Source: Letharia columbiana
Lineage: Eukaryota > Ascomycota > Lecanoromycetes > Lecanorales > Parmeliaceae
Length of the DNA: 64,000 nt
Assembly: GCF_014066305.1 (NCBI RefSeq)
Contig: NW_023501041.1
Span: forward strand, 1 to 64,000
Reading direction: 5' to 3'
Made by a program: the position numbers and the translations under genes. The notes beneath the pieces are model-generated. The model was given only the letters and a program-made list of their open reading frames with translations, did no database searches and was not told where the DNA came from. The first letter of the stretch is position 1. Every line of letters begins with the position of its first letter. Positions 40,970-52,800 of the stretch are shown here, piece after piece.

Positions 40970-41544
40970 CTATTAAAATTAATTATCGCTAGATTCTTAT
41001 TACTTATAAAAAAAGCTTTTTAATTAATAATCTTAAAATTATTTATTACTTTATCTCGCTTTACGATTTTATTCTAATATAAAAGATATAAAGTATTATT
41101 AAAGAAGAACTCTATAAGAAAATACTAATTTTAATAATTAATTATTTTATAAAGAGAAAGAATATCTTCGAGAATAATATCGAAATTACTCGCTATTTAA
41201 TATTAATTAAATTTCGAGAGAAGGTTTAATAATAATATATTATAGATATAGCGAGTTTCTTAGCTAGCTCTAAAAATCTTTATAATATTATTATATAAAT
41301 CTATAAAGAAAATAATATCTTCGAATATAATTTTTAATCTTCTAGATTTATTTATAAAAGTTAAAAAATAATTATATCGCTTTAATTTAGAGCTAGAATT
41401 ATATATATTTTTTAATCTATAATTATATTTATCTAAATATTTTAAAAAGAGATTAATTATTAAAAGATTAAGAGTATCGAGATTAATAAGATTAGACTTA
41501 ACTTCGCTTAATATTAAATATCTTTTAAATTATAAAGAAAGAAA

Positions 41545-41750
41545 GAGTTATATTAAAGAAAGTATATATAAAAAACTCTTAGATTAAAAAGAAAGAGAGA
41601 GTTATATTAAAGAGAGTATTTAAATTAAAAAAAAAAAAACTCTTAAATTAAAAAAAAAGAAGAGAGTTATAAAGAAGAAAGCGAAGATAAAAAATTTTTA
41701 GATTAAGAAGAAAGAAAGAATTATAAAGAAGAGAGCGAACTTAAGAGTCT
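41545..41750 (+). repeat. 54-bp repeats in copy B (contracted)
   Basis: The same 18-codon repeat as at 37511 in copy A, with about two units fewer and a run of ten A near 41630 where one unit has been disrupted. Confidence 0.6.
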
Positions 41751-42988
41751 CTCTATAAATATATAAATATTTAATTATAATAATAAATATAAAAAACTTT
41801 ATCGCTTAATTTCGATTATAGATATATATTTATAGTTAAAATATTTATAATTTTAATAGAATTCTAGATAAATAGAATAATATAAATCTATCTACTTAGT
41901 CTATACGATTTACTAGAATTTAAAAAAGCTTCTTTAAATAATAATCTAATTAAAAATTAAGTAATTATATTACTTTTACTTTAAAATCTAATTAAAAGAT
42001 TAAATATAATCTAAAAAAGAAATTATCGTCGTTATAATCTTACTCTAATAAAGATAATATCGCTATTCTTCTCTAACTCTCTTAATAAATTAAAATCCTC
42101 TATAATATTAATAATCTAATTATTTTTTATTTAAATTATCTCTTATTATTTAACTATAACTCTAAAAAGTAAAGAATTTATAAGATTTAAGAATTACGAT
42201 AGAATAGTTATATCTACTTATAGAAATTAGATTTTATATTTAATTTAATATTTAACTCGATATTTAACTATAATCTCGCGAGTAAAAATATATTTTTCTT
42301 TTAAGATCTTTTTAGAATAAGTTATTATAACGAAGAAAAGAGAGTAGAGAAATAAAGATTATACTCTTATAAGAGATAAGATTAGATTAAATATATAGTA
42401 AGCGCGTAGTAAATATAAGTTAAAGATGAAATTTTATATTAAAATAGTTAGAGATAAAGTAATAAAGAGTTTTTTTTTTATTTAGATAAATATTATTTAT
42501 AAATAATAATAACTTATTAATAATATTTAATTAAATAAATTATATATAATAATAATAGCGTAAAGCTAAATTTAATTAAATATATTATTTATAATAATAG
42601 ATGATATTAATTTTTTAGTAGAATAAGATTAAATTTAATTAAATATATTACTCGTAGTAACGAGCGATATTAAAATATTTAACTTCGCGTATAATTATAA
42701 GTAAAAGTTATTATTAAATAAAATATATTTAAATAAATATAGCTTATAGATTTTAGCGTCGCGATTATAGAATATTAAAAGATTTTAAATAAAGTAATAT
42801 ATAAAGAAGAAAGTAGATTAGATAATTAAAAATCGAGAATACTATTAGATTTAGCGTATTCGCTTTTATAATCTTAGATCTTAATATTATTATTAAAAGA
42901 CGTAAAATAATAAAATGAAAATCTAAAAGAAATTTTTTTTTTTTTTTTTTCTCTAAGTTTCACGTATCTATCGCTATAATTCTAATCT

Positions 42989-43257
42989 CTTCACTCGTCT
43001 AATTACTTTCTAACTCGTCTTATTTAATTCTTTTAATTCTCTATAAATATTTAAATAAATTATATAGTCGACTTATATAAATAATAGTTCGAATATTAGA
43101 TATATTAATATCGTTTTTTAGAGAACTAGTATTAATAAGTCGTTAAGATATTTTCGAGGAATTTAAGAACTTTCAAAGAATCTTTTTTTTTCCAAAAATT
43201 TTAAAAAAAAAATAAAAAAATTTTTAAAAAATAAAAAAAAAAATTTAAAAAAAAAAA

Positions 43258-43295
<38 letters not shown>

Positions 43296-43822
43296 ATTAT
43301 ATTTTTCTCGAATAATATTAATAATATTCTTTAAAGATTAATTCTAATAGATAATATATCGAATATTCGAACGATTAAATAAAAGACGATTTATCGTAAT
43401 CTTTTCGATAAATAGATAGAGTATATTAAAGAGACTTTTCTTATATCTTAATAAGAGAATAGCGATAAAAAGAATAACTTATATTTTCTTACTATTAATA
43501 AGATTATTTAATCTTTAAAGATTTCTTCGAAAGATTTAACTCTTATTAAGAACTATATAATACTTATTAATAATAATTTAATTAAATCATTTAAATTATT
43601 AAAGTCGAAGAAGAAAATTTTAAAAATTAATTATTAAATTAATTTTAAGTATAATAAAGATTAATTAAGCTAAATTCGATAGATAATTAATATTAAATAT
43701 AGCGATAACTATATTTAAAACTTAGACTATAGCGAATTAATCTTATATAAAAAAATTAAGAGAAAGAATAACGATAATAACTTCGAGTAAATCGATTAAG
43801 ACTAATAATTAATATAGAAGAA
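42989..43822. other. Low-complexity junction with long A tracts
   Basis: Between the tandem element and the next large repeat. Bases 43170-43295 are almost pure A with T-rich interruptions, including a run of about 30 A at 43264-43293, preceded by a T tract and a short stretch retaining CA (TTTCAAAG). No gene. Confidence 0.7.
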
Positions 43823-45062
43823 TAGATCTAGATATCTATTATATAATATTTAAATAAATAATATTCTAATAATAATAAGAAGAAGTATAAGTAATATCTT
43901 CGAAGAGATATTATTAAATTCTCGATATCTAGCGCTTAAATAAAGTCTAAATAGTAATATTTTAATATTTATAATTTAAATTTTAAATCGAGTATTAAAA
44001 TTAATATAGAGTTTTTAATAGAATTTAAAGAAGATTAAAATATTAATAATTAAATCGTTTCTTTATATAATTTAATAATTATTAAAAATATCTATATAGA
44101 ATACTAGAAATAAAATATAAAGATCTTAATATCTATTAAAATATTTGAATTTTAACTCTTAATAAATTAAAATAAGATTTTTAATATATTTAATTTAAAT
44201 ATTTAATTAAATTTTATTTTAAAAGAAAATTAAGAATATTTTTATATATTTAAATAGCTCTAAGCTAAGTCTATATATATATATATTATTTATATAAAAT
44301 ATTTTAAATATTAAGTTAAGAAATAAGAAATAAAGATTAAGATTTATAATAGCGAGTATATTTATACTTAGTAAATCTCTATAATAAAACTATTCTTAAT
44401 ATTAAAAAAATTAATTTAAGAGTAAATTTGAAAATTCTTAAAGTATATACTTTTAATAACTCTAAATTACTTAATTTTTTTTAAGATTTTATAAAATAAA
44501 AATTTTTAAAGAAATTATAAAGAATAATAATATTATAACGAAGAAATATTTAAGTTTATTAATAATTATATATAATAATTTTTATCTAAAAAATTCTAAA
44601 TAATTTTTTTAATATTATTAAATCGTTAAATAGCTTTTAAAAAGCTTTATAATTATATATATTTAAAGTTATATATTTTAAATATTAATAAGAAATAATA
44701 GTTTATCTAGATTTTTTTATATAATAATTCTAAATTAAATCGACGTTTTAATTTAATAATATAATAATTTATAATTATATTCTCATTATTATTAAATCGT
44801 TAGATAATTCTTCTTTATATTTATAAATAATATTATATAAAATTATATATTAATATTAATATTATTTCTAAAGATTATTTAAAGATAATAAAATATTAAT
44901 ATATAATTTTATTAAATAAATAAATATTCGATAATAAAGATATTTTTATTTTAATAACGCGAAATAGCTCTTAATAAACTCTATAACTATTTATATCTAT
45001 ATTAAAATATTTATTATATATTTATTATTAATATTAAGATTATATATAAAGATATCTAATTA

Positions 45063-47178
45063 ATTTCTACTTAATAGAAAATATACTTATAAAAAATATA
45101 TTTATAAAGCTTCTATATATAATAAATATTTTTAACTTAATTTAATATATATTAAGTTAAATTTATATATAAATCTATATTATATTTTAAATCTTAATAT
45201 CTTATTTACGTTAAAAAGATAAGACTTTAAAAAAAACTATAAACGCTATTATTTTAGCGAGTTATATTTTATTTATAATTTTTATATATTAATATAACTC
45301 TAATTTATTAATATTTAAGACTTAATTAAGAAGAGAATAAAAAATATCTTATTAATTTTATTTTTAATATCGATATATTTCTATTTAAAGAAAACTATAC
45401 TTATATTAAATATATCTCTAATTTCTCTATATATAATAAATATTTTTAATTTAATTTAATATATATTAAATAAAATTTATATATAATTCTATATTAGATT
45501 TTAAATCTTAATATCTTATTCGCGTTAAAATAGTAAGACTTTAAAAAAAACTATAAACGCTATTATTTTAGCGAGTTATATTTTATTTATAGTTTTTATA
45601 TATTAATATAACTCTAATTTATCGATATTTAAAATTAAATTAAAAAGAGAATAAAAAATATCTTATTAATTACGTTTCTAATATTAATAATTTTCTATTT
45701 AAAGAAAACTATACTTATATTAAATATATCTCTAATTTCTCTATATATAATAAATATTTTTAACTTAATTTAATATATATTAAATAAAATTTATATAAAA
45801 TTCTATATTAGATTTTAAATCTTAATATCTTATTTATATTAAAATAATAAGACTTTAAAAAAGACTATAAACGCTATTATTTTAGCGAGTTATATTTTAT
45901 TTATAATTTTTATATATTAATATAACTCTAATTTATCGATATTTAAGACTCGATTAAGAAGAGAATAAAAAATATCTTATTAATTTTATTTTTAATATCG
46001 ATAAGTTTCTATTTAAAGAAAACTATACTTATATTAAATATATCTCTAATTCCTCTATATATATTTACTATTTTTAATTTAATTTTATCTATATTAAGTA
46101 ATTTTTATATATAATTCTATATTAGAGATTAAATCTTAATATCTAATTTATATTAAAAAGATAAGACTTTAAAAAAGATTATAAACGCTATTATTTTAGC
46201 GAGTTATATTTTATTTATAGTTTTTATATATTAATATAACTTTAATTTATCGATATTTAAGACTCGATTAAGAAGAGAATAAAAAATATTTTATTAATTA
46301 CGTTTTTAATATTAACGATTTTCTATTTAAAGAAGAATATATTTATATTAAATATATTTCTAATTTCTCTATATATATATATTATTCTTAATTTAATTTT
46401 ATTTATATTAGATAATTTTTATATATAATTCTATATTAGATTTTAAATCTTAATATCTTATTTATATTAAAAAGATAAGACTTTAAAAAAGACTATAAAC
46501 GCTATTATTTTAGCGAGTTATATATTATTTATAGTTTTTATATATTAATATTACTCTAATTTATCGATATTTAAGATTAGATTAAAAAGAGAATAAAAAA
46601 TATTTTATTAATTATATTTCTAATATTAACGATTTTCTATTTAAAAAAGAATATACTTATAATAAATATATCTCTAATTTCTCTATATATATATACTATT
46701 TTTAATTTAATTTTATTTATATTAAGTAATTTTTATATATAATTTTATATTAGAGATTAAATCTTAATATCTAATTTATATTAAAATAATAAGACTTTAA
46801 AAAAAACTATAAACGCTATTATTTTATTTAGTTATATTTTATTTATAATTTTTATATATTAATATAACTCTAATTTATTAATATTTAAAATTCGATTAAG
46901 AGAAGAATAAAAAATACCTTATTAATTACGTTTTTAATATTAACGATTTTCTATTTAAAGAAGAATATACTTATATTAAATATATTTCTAATTTCTCTAT
47001 ATATAATAAATATTCTTAATTTAATTTTATTTATATTAAATAATTTTTATATAAAATTCTATATTAGATTTTAAATCTTAATATCTTATTTACGTTAAAA
47101 TAGTAAGACTTTAAAAAAGACTATAAACGCTATTATTTTAGCGAGTTATATTTTATTTATAATTTTTATATATTAATA
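45063..47178. repeat. 314-bp satellite, seven units (interrupted by the island)
   Basis: Exact period of 314 bp, shown by AAACGCTATTATTTTAGCGAGTTAT or its variants at 45241, 45555, 45869, 46183, 46497, 46811 and 47125. The seventh unit is split by the mobile element and finishes at about 49324, so the array is close to seven whole units (2116 + 83 bp). Most units keep an inverted repeat, CGCTA...TAGCG, around a 6-base loop. All units are RIP-mutated and non-coding. Confidence 0.95.
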
Positions 47179-47550
47179 CAAGTAAAGGCCTATGAATTAA
47201 ATTCATGAAGTTGGATTTTTTCAAGTCAAATCGAACTCTGATCGCTTGCTGTGCGTTTTTGACCTACATATAGATATATATGTACGGAGAGAGGCGCGCT
47301 AAGGCCTAATTAGGAAGGTGTATCGAGTGTGGAGAATTGATCCGTAATAATTGCCCACAAAAAACAGAGAAAGGCCATATCCTTATGGCAAGAAGTATCG
47401 AAATACCGGAAAGAAATGGAGACAACATGCCAATTAGTGGTGTGAATCCCACATTATCTCCTGCCGCAGTGAAATCTTTCGAATAATGAAATAGCTGTCA
47501 GAGCAAGACATCGGACGGTTTCAATTCGTCCAAATATGCATCGTTTCGGA

Positions 47551-48560
47551 GTGATGATTTGATGTGGAACCGTGGAGAGCATATGAGGTGGGATCTTGGA
47601 GAGCTGAGCCGTGTTCTTGACGATGGTGGCCTTGTTGCCGCTTAGTTTCTCCGCAGTGTTCTCCGCATTTACCTGTTGTAGTTCCTCCTCTTGCTCCTCA
47701 ATGTAGTGGGGATGATAGGCCAAGTTGCAGTGGCGTTCTCCGCTTGCTGAGTAATGATTTGATGTGGAACGGCCGAGTTGGGCAGTGGTGTTCTCCGCTT
47801 TTGCTGAGTGATGATTTGATAGCGGAACCGTGGAGAGCATATGACGTGGGATCTTGGAGAGCTGAGCCGTGTTCTTGACGATGGTGGCCTTGTTGCCGCT
47901 TGGTTTCTCCGCAGTGTTCTCCGCATTTGCCTGTTGTAGTTCCTCCTCTTGCTTCTTAATGTAGTGGGGATGACAGGCCAAGTTGCAGTGGTGTTCTCCG
48001 CTTGCTGAGTAATGATTTGATGTGGAACGGCCAAGTTGCAGTGGTGTTCTCCGCTTGCTGAGTGATGATTTGATGCGGAACCGTGGAGAGCATATGACGT
48101 GGGATCTTGGAGAGCTGAGCCGTGTTCTTGACGATGGTGGCCTTGTTGCCGCTTGGTTTCTCCGCAGTGTTCTCCGCATTTGCCTGTTGTAGTTCCTCCT
48201 CTTACTCCTCAATGCAGTGGGGATGACAGGCCAAGTTACAGTGGTGTTCTCCGCTTGCTGAGTAATGATTTGATGTGGAACGGCCAAGTTGCAGTGGTGT
48301 TCTCCGCTTGCTGAGTGATGATTTGATGCGGAACCGTGGAGAGCATATGACGTGGGATCTTGGAGAGCTGAGCCGTGTTCTTGACGATGGTGGCCTTGTT
48401 GCCGCTTGGTTTCTCCGCAGTGTTCTCCGCATTTGCCTGTTGTAGTTCCTCCTCTTACTCCTCAATGCAGTGGGGATGATAGGCCAAGTTACAGTGGTGT
48501 TCTCCGCTTGCTGAGTGATGATTTGATGTGGAATCGTGGAGAGTATATGACGTCCGGACG
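47551..48560. repeat. 253-bp composite tandem repeat, about four units
   Basis: Landmark GTGATGATTTGAT at 47551, 47808, 48062, 48315 and 48515 (spacings 257, 254, 253 and 200). The unit consists of 200 bp plus a 53-bp sub-unit, itself a partial copy of the beginning and end of the 200-bp part; the last unit lacks it. Units are highly alike, so the array is young. The minus strand has very few stops in any frame, which produces overlapping ORFs at 47454-48287 (277 codons), 47669-48034 and 48202-48465. The 253-bp period shifts frame from unit to unit, so these are judged not to be genes. Confidence 0.9.
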
Positions 48561-48965
48561 CGTTTGGTGTGACTACAATATTTGAATGTTAGTTTAACCC
48601 ACCTATCGCTGGCTTGGGAGGAGTATGTAGGGGAGGACGTATCCGTTCGGGCTCTTTTTGAGGGCCTTTTAACGCGTTTATGAGCAGTAGTAGGTAGCTA
48701 TTAGGCTCGCTTGCGGCCTCGATTGCCAGCAGTAGCGGATTCGTCGAGGGGTGGCCTGGGGGCGTCAGTAAGGGGCTCTAATTGGGCGAGGGGTACCGAA
48801 GACGATTGTGTTCATATTGGTGGAATTGGTAGAATTGGTAGAATTGGTAGAATTGGTAGAATAGTGAAAGAATAACAAACAGGTGGAAGGATTATTATCC
48901 GATCCCGGACGCGTCTGGTGTGACTACCATGACTACCATATTTGAATGTTCATTTAATCCACCAA
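48556..48965. repeat. Direct duplication flanking about 300 bp of additional sequence
   Basis: GGACGCGT(T/C)TGGTGTGACTAC followed by ATATTTGAATGTT occurs at 48556 and again at 48907, 351 bp apart. Island copy 1 has the second version only. The sequence between is specific to copy 2 (GC-rich, about 48605-48800) and seems to have been gained as part of a duplication or capture. Confidence 0.75.
48814..48861. repeat. 9-bp minisatellite AATTGGTAG
   Basis: Four to five direct units of AATTGGTAG after a diverged first unit. Island copy 1 has about half as many at 15060-15086. Confidence 0.85.
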
Positions 48966-49116
48966 TAGTAGGCCAAACTTCATTATTTTTACAGCGTTAG
49001 AAAGCGCACACCGAGTTCTACAATTTACGAAATTATGAAGAAACAGCATCCGTAGGGAGCTGGTTATTTCAGAGTGTAAAACTTCTACACACAAATTTTT
49101 AATGAGGGAGCTCGGG

Positions 49117-49146
49117 AGGGCTAGCGGGCTGACTCAGTCAGTCTAG
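49117..49146. other. GC-rich hairpin near the 5' end of the element
   Basis: GGCTAG and CTAGCC pair around an inner CTGAC-TCA-GTCAG hairpin, with an asymmetric bulge of CGGG against T. It lies about 100 bases from the right terminus, which is the 5' end on the element's minus strand, and is absent from island copy 1, whose matching region is diverged. Function unknown. Confidence 0.5.
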
Positions 49147-49324
49147 CCAAAAGGCGTAATAACCCCGAATTTATGATTGGCTGCACATACAAATTCAAGG
49201 TTTTCAAGCTCAGCCCTACCTTATTCTTTTATATATACTGATTACTCTAATTTATCGATATTTAAAACTTAATTAAAAAGAGATTAAAAAATATCTTATT
49301 AATTATATTTCTAATAACGATAAT

Positions 49325-49690
49325 TTTTCTTTTTAAATTAAGAAAATATCTTATATAACTCTAAAGATATTATATTTATAATTATTATTAAAAAATATTT
49401 TCTAAAGATTTAACTTTAGCTATATCTTTTTAGATATTAAGATAAAAATAATAAAAAATATGTTTATATAAAGTATTTTTAATACTAATTCTAATAATAT
49501 ATAAATATCTATTAGATTTAATTTTATAATATTCTTCTATCTAAGAAATTCGAACTCTATATCTTCTTAGCGTAAAGAATTTTAAAACTTAATAACTTTT
49601 CTTTATATTTATTAAATCTTATAATTCTAATATTATTATATCGCTTTAAATAAGCTCTATTTATAAAGTAAAAAAGTATATAAAATGAAT
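49325..49690. other. RIP-degraded DNA between satellite and tRNA relic
   Basis: Matches 60438-60804. A run of six A at 49670-49675 is a T6 tract on the minus strand, 16 bases beyond the tRNA relic, and could be its old polymerase III terminator. No other feature. Confidence 0.6.
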
Positions 49691-49816
49691 TAAGTCTATC
49701 GAAATTCGAACTCGAGATCTTAGTTTTTAATCTCGTTACGTTTTATATAAATAATAAATTATATTATATATATAGCTCGTAAAGAGAATTATACTCTATT
49801 ACTAAGCTATAGACTT
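49691..49816 (-). tRNA. Decayed intron-containing tRNA gene, copy 1 (pseudogene)
   Basis: On the minus strand a full cloverleaf can be drawn. The acceptor stem AAGTCTA/TAGACTT pairs at all 7 positions. The D arm is GCTT-AGTAATA-GAGT (likely GCTC...GAGC before RIP). The anticodon stem is TAATT/AACTA with one A-C mismatch. The T arm is TCGAG-TTCGAAT-TTCGA with one G-T pair, and the discriminator is A. Box A (TAGCTTAGTAATAG) and box B (GTTCGAATTTC) are recognisable. The exons total 72 bases and the remaining 54 fit an intron in the anticodon loop. The loop reads CTCTTT, so the anticodon would be CTT (Lys), but RIP may have altered it and base 37 is T rather than the usual purine. A T6 tract follows 16 bases downstream. 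Mutated stems make function unlikely. Confidence 0.65.
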
Positions 49817-52800
49817 AATTTAAATATTAGAAATATAATTATATTAATATATAAAGAGTTTATAATTATATAATAAATAATTTATATTCGCGTTATAGAT
49901 AATTAAAATAATATTAATATTAACTCTCTTAATAAAAGAGTTTTAATTAATTTTAAAATTATATTAATATATTTTACTTTTATATATAAGAAATTTATTT
50001 AATATATATATAATTTTTAATTTTTAACTTTAAAAATTGAAATTCTATTTTTTTATCTCGAATTAACTTAATTCTAATATCTTTTATAAAGATAATTATA
50101 TATTATATATTTAATATTCTTTTATTATTAAATTTATCTACGTTTATATTATATTCTTTATTATATAAGTTTTTAAATCGATATTATAAATATTAATTTT
50201 AAATTAATTAGAAGTATTTAATATCTAATATTAAATAATTAATTAATATTTTAATTTTAATAATTATATAATTAGATATAATATTTTTAAAACTTCTATA
50301 TTATTAAATTTATCTAAATTTTTATTATATTATAGATTATTTAAGTAATAAAACTATAAATAATTGTAGCTTAATATCTTAGAGTATAATTAAATTATAG
50401 AATTTTAATCTATTATATAATACTATATAAGTAAATTTTACTTCGATTTTCGAAATTTTAAGTTTTATATAAAATATTAACTAAGTAATTTTATTATTAT
50501 TTTTAGATTTTAAAAGATGTTAATTATTTAATATTAATAAAAATATCTCGCTTAATCTTTATATTATATATAACTTTTTAAATATTAATAATAAAAATAT
50601 AATTTATATATTATTATTAATTATTTTTAACGTAGAATTTAATAAAAGAATAAAAAAAAGAAATTTTAAAATATTAAAAAAATATTCTTAGAATAACTCG
50701 AACTTCGAATCTTTTAGTAAGAAAAAGAAAAAAAATATTCTTTATCTTATTATAATCTTTCGTTTAAGCGAAAGACTATATTAAGATAAAGAATTCTTAA
50801 TTTCTACTATTAAACTATATAGTAGAATAAAAATTATAAAATATAATAATAACTCTAAAAGAGTAACTAAATCTTTCTTTAATAAATAAAAAGCGAAATA
50901 AAATATAATTTTCGAAATTTTAGATTCTATATATAGTTCTAACTAATTAAAATATATAGTTTTTTAGAGTTTTTTAAATTTACTATATAATCGTTATTAA
51001 ATAAATTAATAAGCTAAGAATATCTCTTAACGCCTTTCTATTTAAAATATATTTAAAAAAATATAATATTTTAAAAGATAATTATAATAGTAAATAATTT
51101 TAAAAGATATATATTAAGATCGTTAATTTCTAGAAGTTTTTATAATATATATTTTTTTTTATTCTAAATAGAATTAATACTTTAATAAATATTTAAATTT
51201 AAAAATAATATTCTTAATATTAAATAATTTAATTCTAATAGAATTTAAAATTTTAAAATTCTTTATAATCTATAAAAGTTAAATTATTATTATATTTTTA
51301 GATTTTAAATATTATTTTTTATTAAATAAGAGTATTTAACGTCTAATATCGAGTAATTAATATCTTTATTTTAATAATAAAATAATTATATATAATATTC
51401 TAAAAATTTAAATATTATTAAATTTATCTAAATTTTTATTATATTATAGACTATAAAAGTAATAAAAATATAAATAAACGCGATTTAATATTTTAGAGTT
51501 TGATTAAATTAAAAAATTTTAATTTATTATATAATATTAAGTAAGTAAATTTTAATCTAATTTTTAAAATTTTAATTTTAATATAGAATATTAACTAAGT
51601 AATTTTATTATTTTTTTTAGATTTTAAGAGACGTTAATTATTTAATATTAATAAAAATATCTCGCTTAATCTTTATATTATATATAACTTTTTAAATATT
51701 AATAATAAAAATATAATTTATATATTATTATTAATCATTTTTAACGTAGAATTTAATAAAAGAATAAAAAAAAGAAATTTTAAAATATTAAAAAAATGTT
51801 CTTAGAATAACTCGAACTTCGAATCTTTTAGTAAAAAAAAAAAAAAAAAAATATTCTTATCTTTATATAGTTTTTAATCTAAATTAAAAATTATATAAAA
51901 GCGAAGGATTCTTAATATCCGCTATTAAAGTATATAATAAAATAATAAAATTTAATATAAACGCTAACTCGAAGTAAGATAATAATTATAAATCTTAATA
52001 AATTATAATCGAAATATTAAATAAATCTTAAAAATTTAATTTCTATATATAATACTAACTAAGTATTATTAATATTTTTTTAAAATTTTTTAAATATATT
52101 ATATATTTATTACTAGATAAATCGATAAGCTAAGAGTTCTCTTAGCGTTCTTTAACTCGAAGTATATATAAAAAGGTTTTATATTTTAAATAATAACTCT
52201 ATAAGTAAATCTTTTTAAAAAACACGCGTTAAAATTCTAAAATTATATAATTTTTTTTTAATATTTTTTAAGTATTTTTTTTTTAAATAAAAGAATTAAG
52301 TAATTAAATATTTAATTTTATTTTAAATATTTTAATAATAAATAGATTAGTTTTAGTTAGATTTTTAAAATTTTTAAATCTATAAATAATATTAATTAAC
52401 TAAATATATTATTTTTTTATAAAATAAAATAAAATTATATATTAATTATAAGAAATAAAATAGTTATATAAAGTTCTCTTAACGTTAATAAATTAAGAAA
52501 ACGATTTTATATATAGATATTAACGCTTAAGCGAAGTCTAAGTAATAATATTTTAATATTTATAATTTAGATTTTAGATTAAATATTAAAATTAATATAG
52601 AGTTTTTAATAGAATTTAAATAAGATTTAAATATATAGATTAAAAGATAATATATTAATAACTTAATTATTTCTTTATATAATTTAATAGTTATTAAAAA
52701 TATTTTTATAGAATAATCGAAATATAATATAATAGTTTTAATATTTATTAGAATATCTAAATTCTAACTCTAAATAAATTAAAATAAGATTTTTAACGTA

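Larger units (their letters stand above)
39079..42988 (+). repeat. Tandem element copy B (dead, with insert)
   Basis: Direct copy of 35468-39070, starting at an offset of 3611. It is interrupted by a 434-bp unmutated insert at 40536-40969 and has fewer 54-bp repeats (about 41545-41750). Differences from copy A are almost all C/T or G/A in both directions, so each copy was hit by RIP separately after duplication. The right end (18 T, then TCTAAGTTTCACGTATCTATCG) matches copy A, which keeps ACGCATCTGTCG at the same place. Confidence 0.8.
47179..49241 (-). mobile_element. Non-autonomous Helitron-like element, copy 2
   Basis: A 2063-bp island of normal composition inside a 314-bp satellite unit. 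The unoccupied unit at 46545-46560 reads TTAATA|TTACTCTAA, and the flanks here are exactly TTAATA and TTACTCTAA: insertion between A and T with no target duplication. On the minus strand the element reads TCAGTATATATAAAAG ... CCTTTACTTG. A perfect 6-bp hairpin (ATGAAT-TTA-ATTCAT) ends 13 bases before the 3' end. Only the ends and subterminal 300-400 bases are closely shared with copy 1; the centre is expanded by tandem repeats plus about 350 bp of additional sequence. No transposase or Rep/helicase gene. A terminal CTTG instead of CTRR and only weak terminal inverted similarity (TCAGTA/CAAGTA) leave a Helentron-like or new class open. Confidence 0.7.

Noticed and set aside
47454..48287. 277-codon ORF on the minus strand of island 2
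   Set aside because: It consists mostly of 253-bp repeats read in changing frames, ends in shared non-coding element sequence, and has no recognisable domain. Shorter ORFs at 47669-48034 and 48202-48465 are the same repeat in other frames.
50690..50860. tRNA-like sequence near AACTCGAACTTCGAATC
   Set aside because: B-box-like only. The candidate acceptor halves do not pair, and the D arm has a mismatch not explained by RIP.
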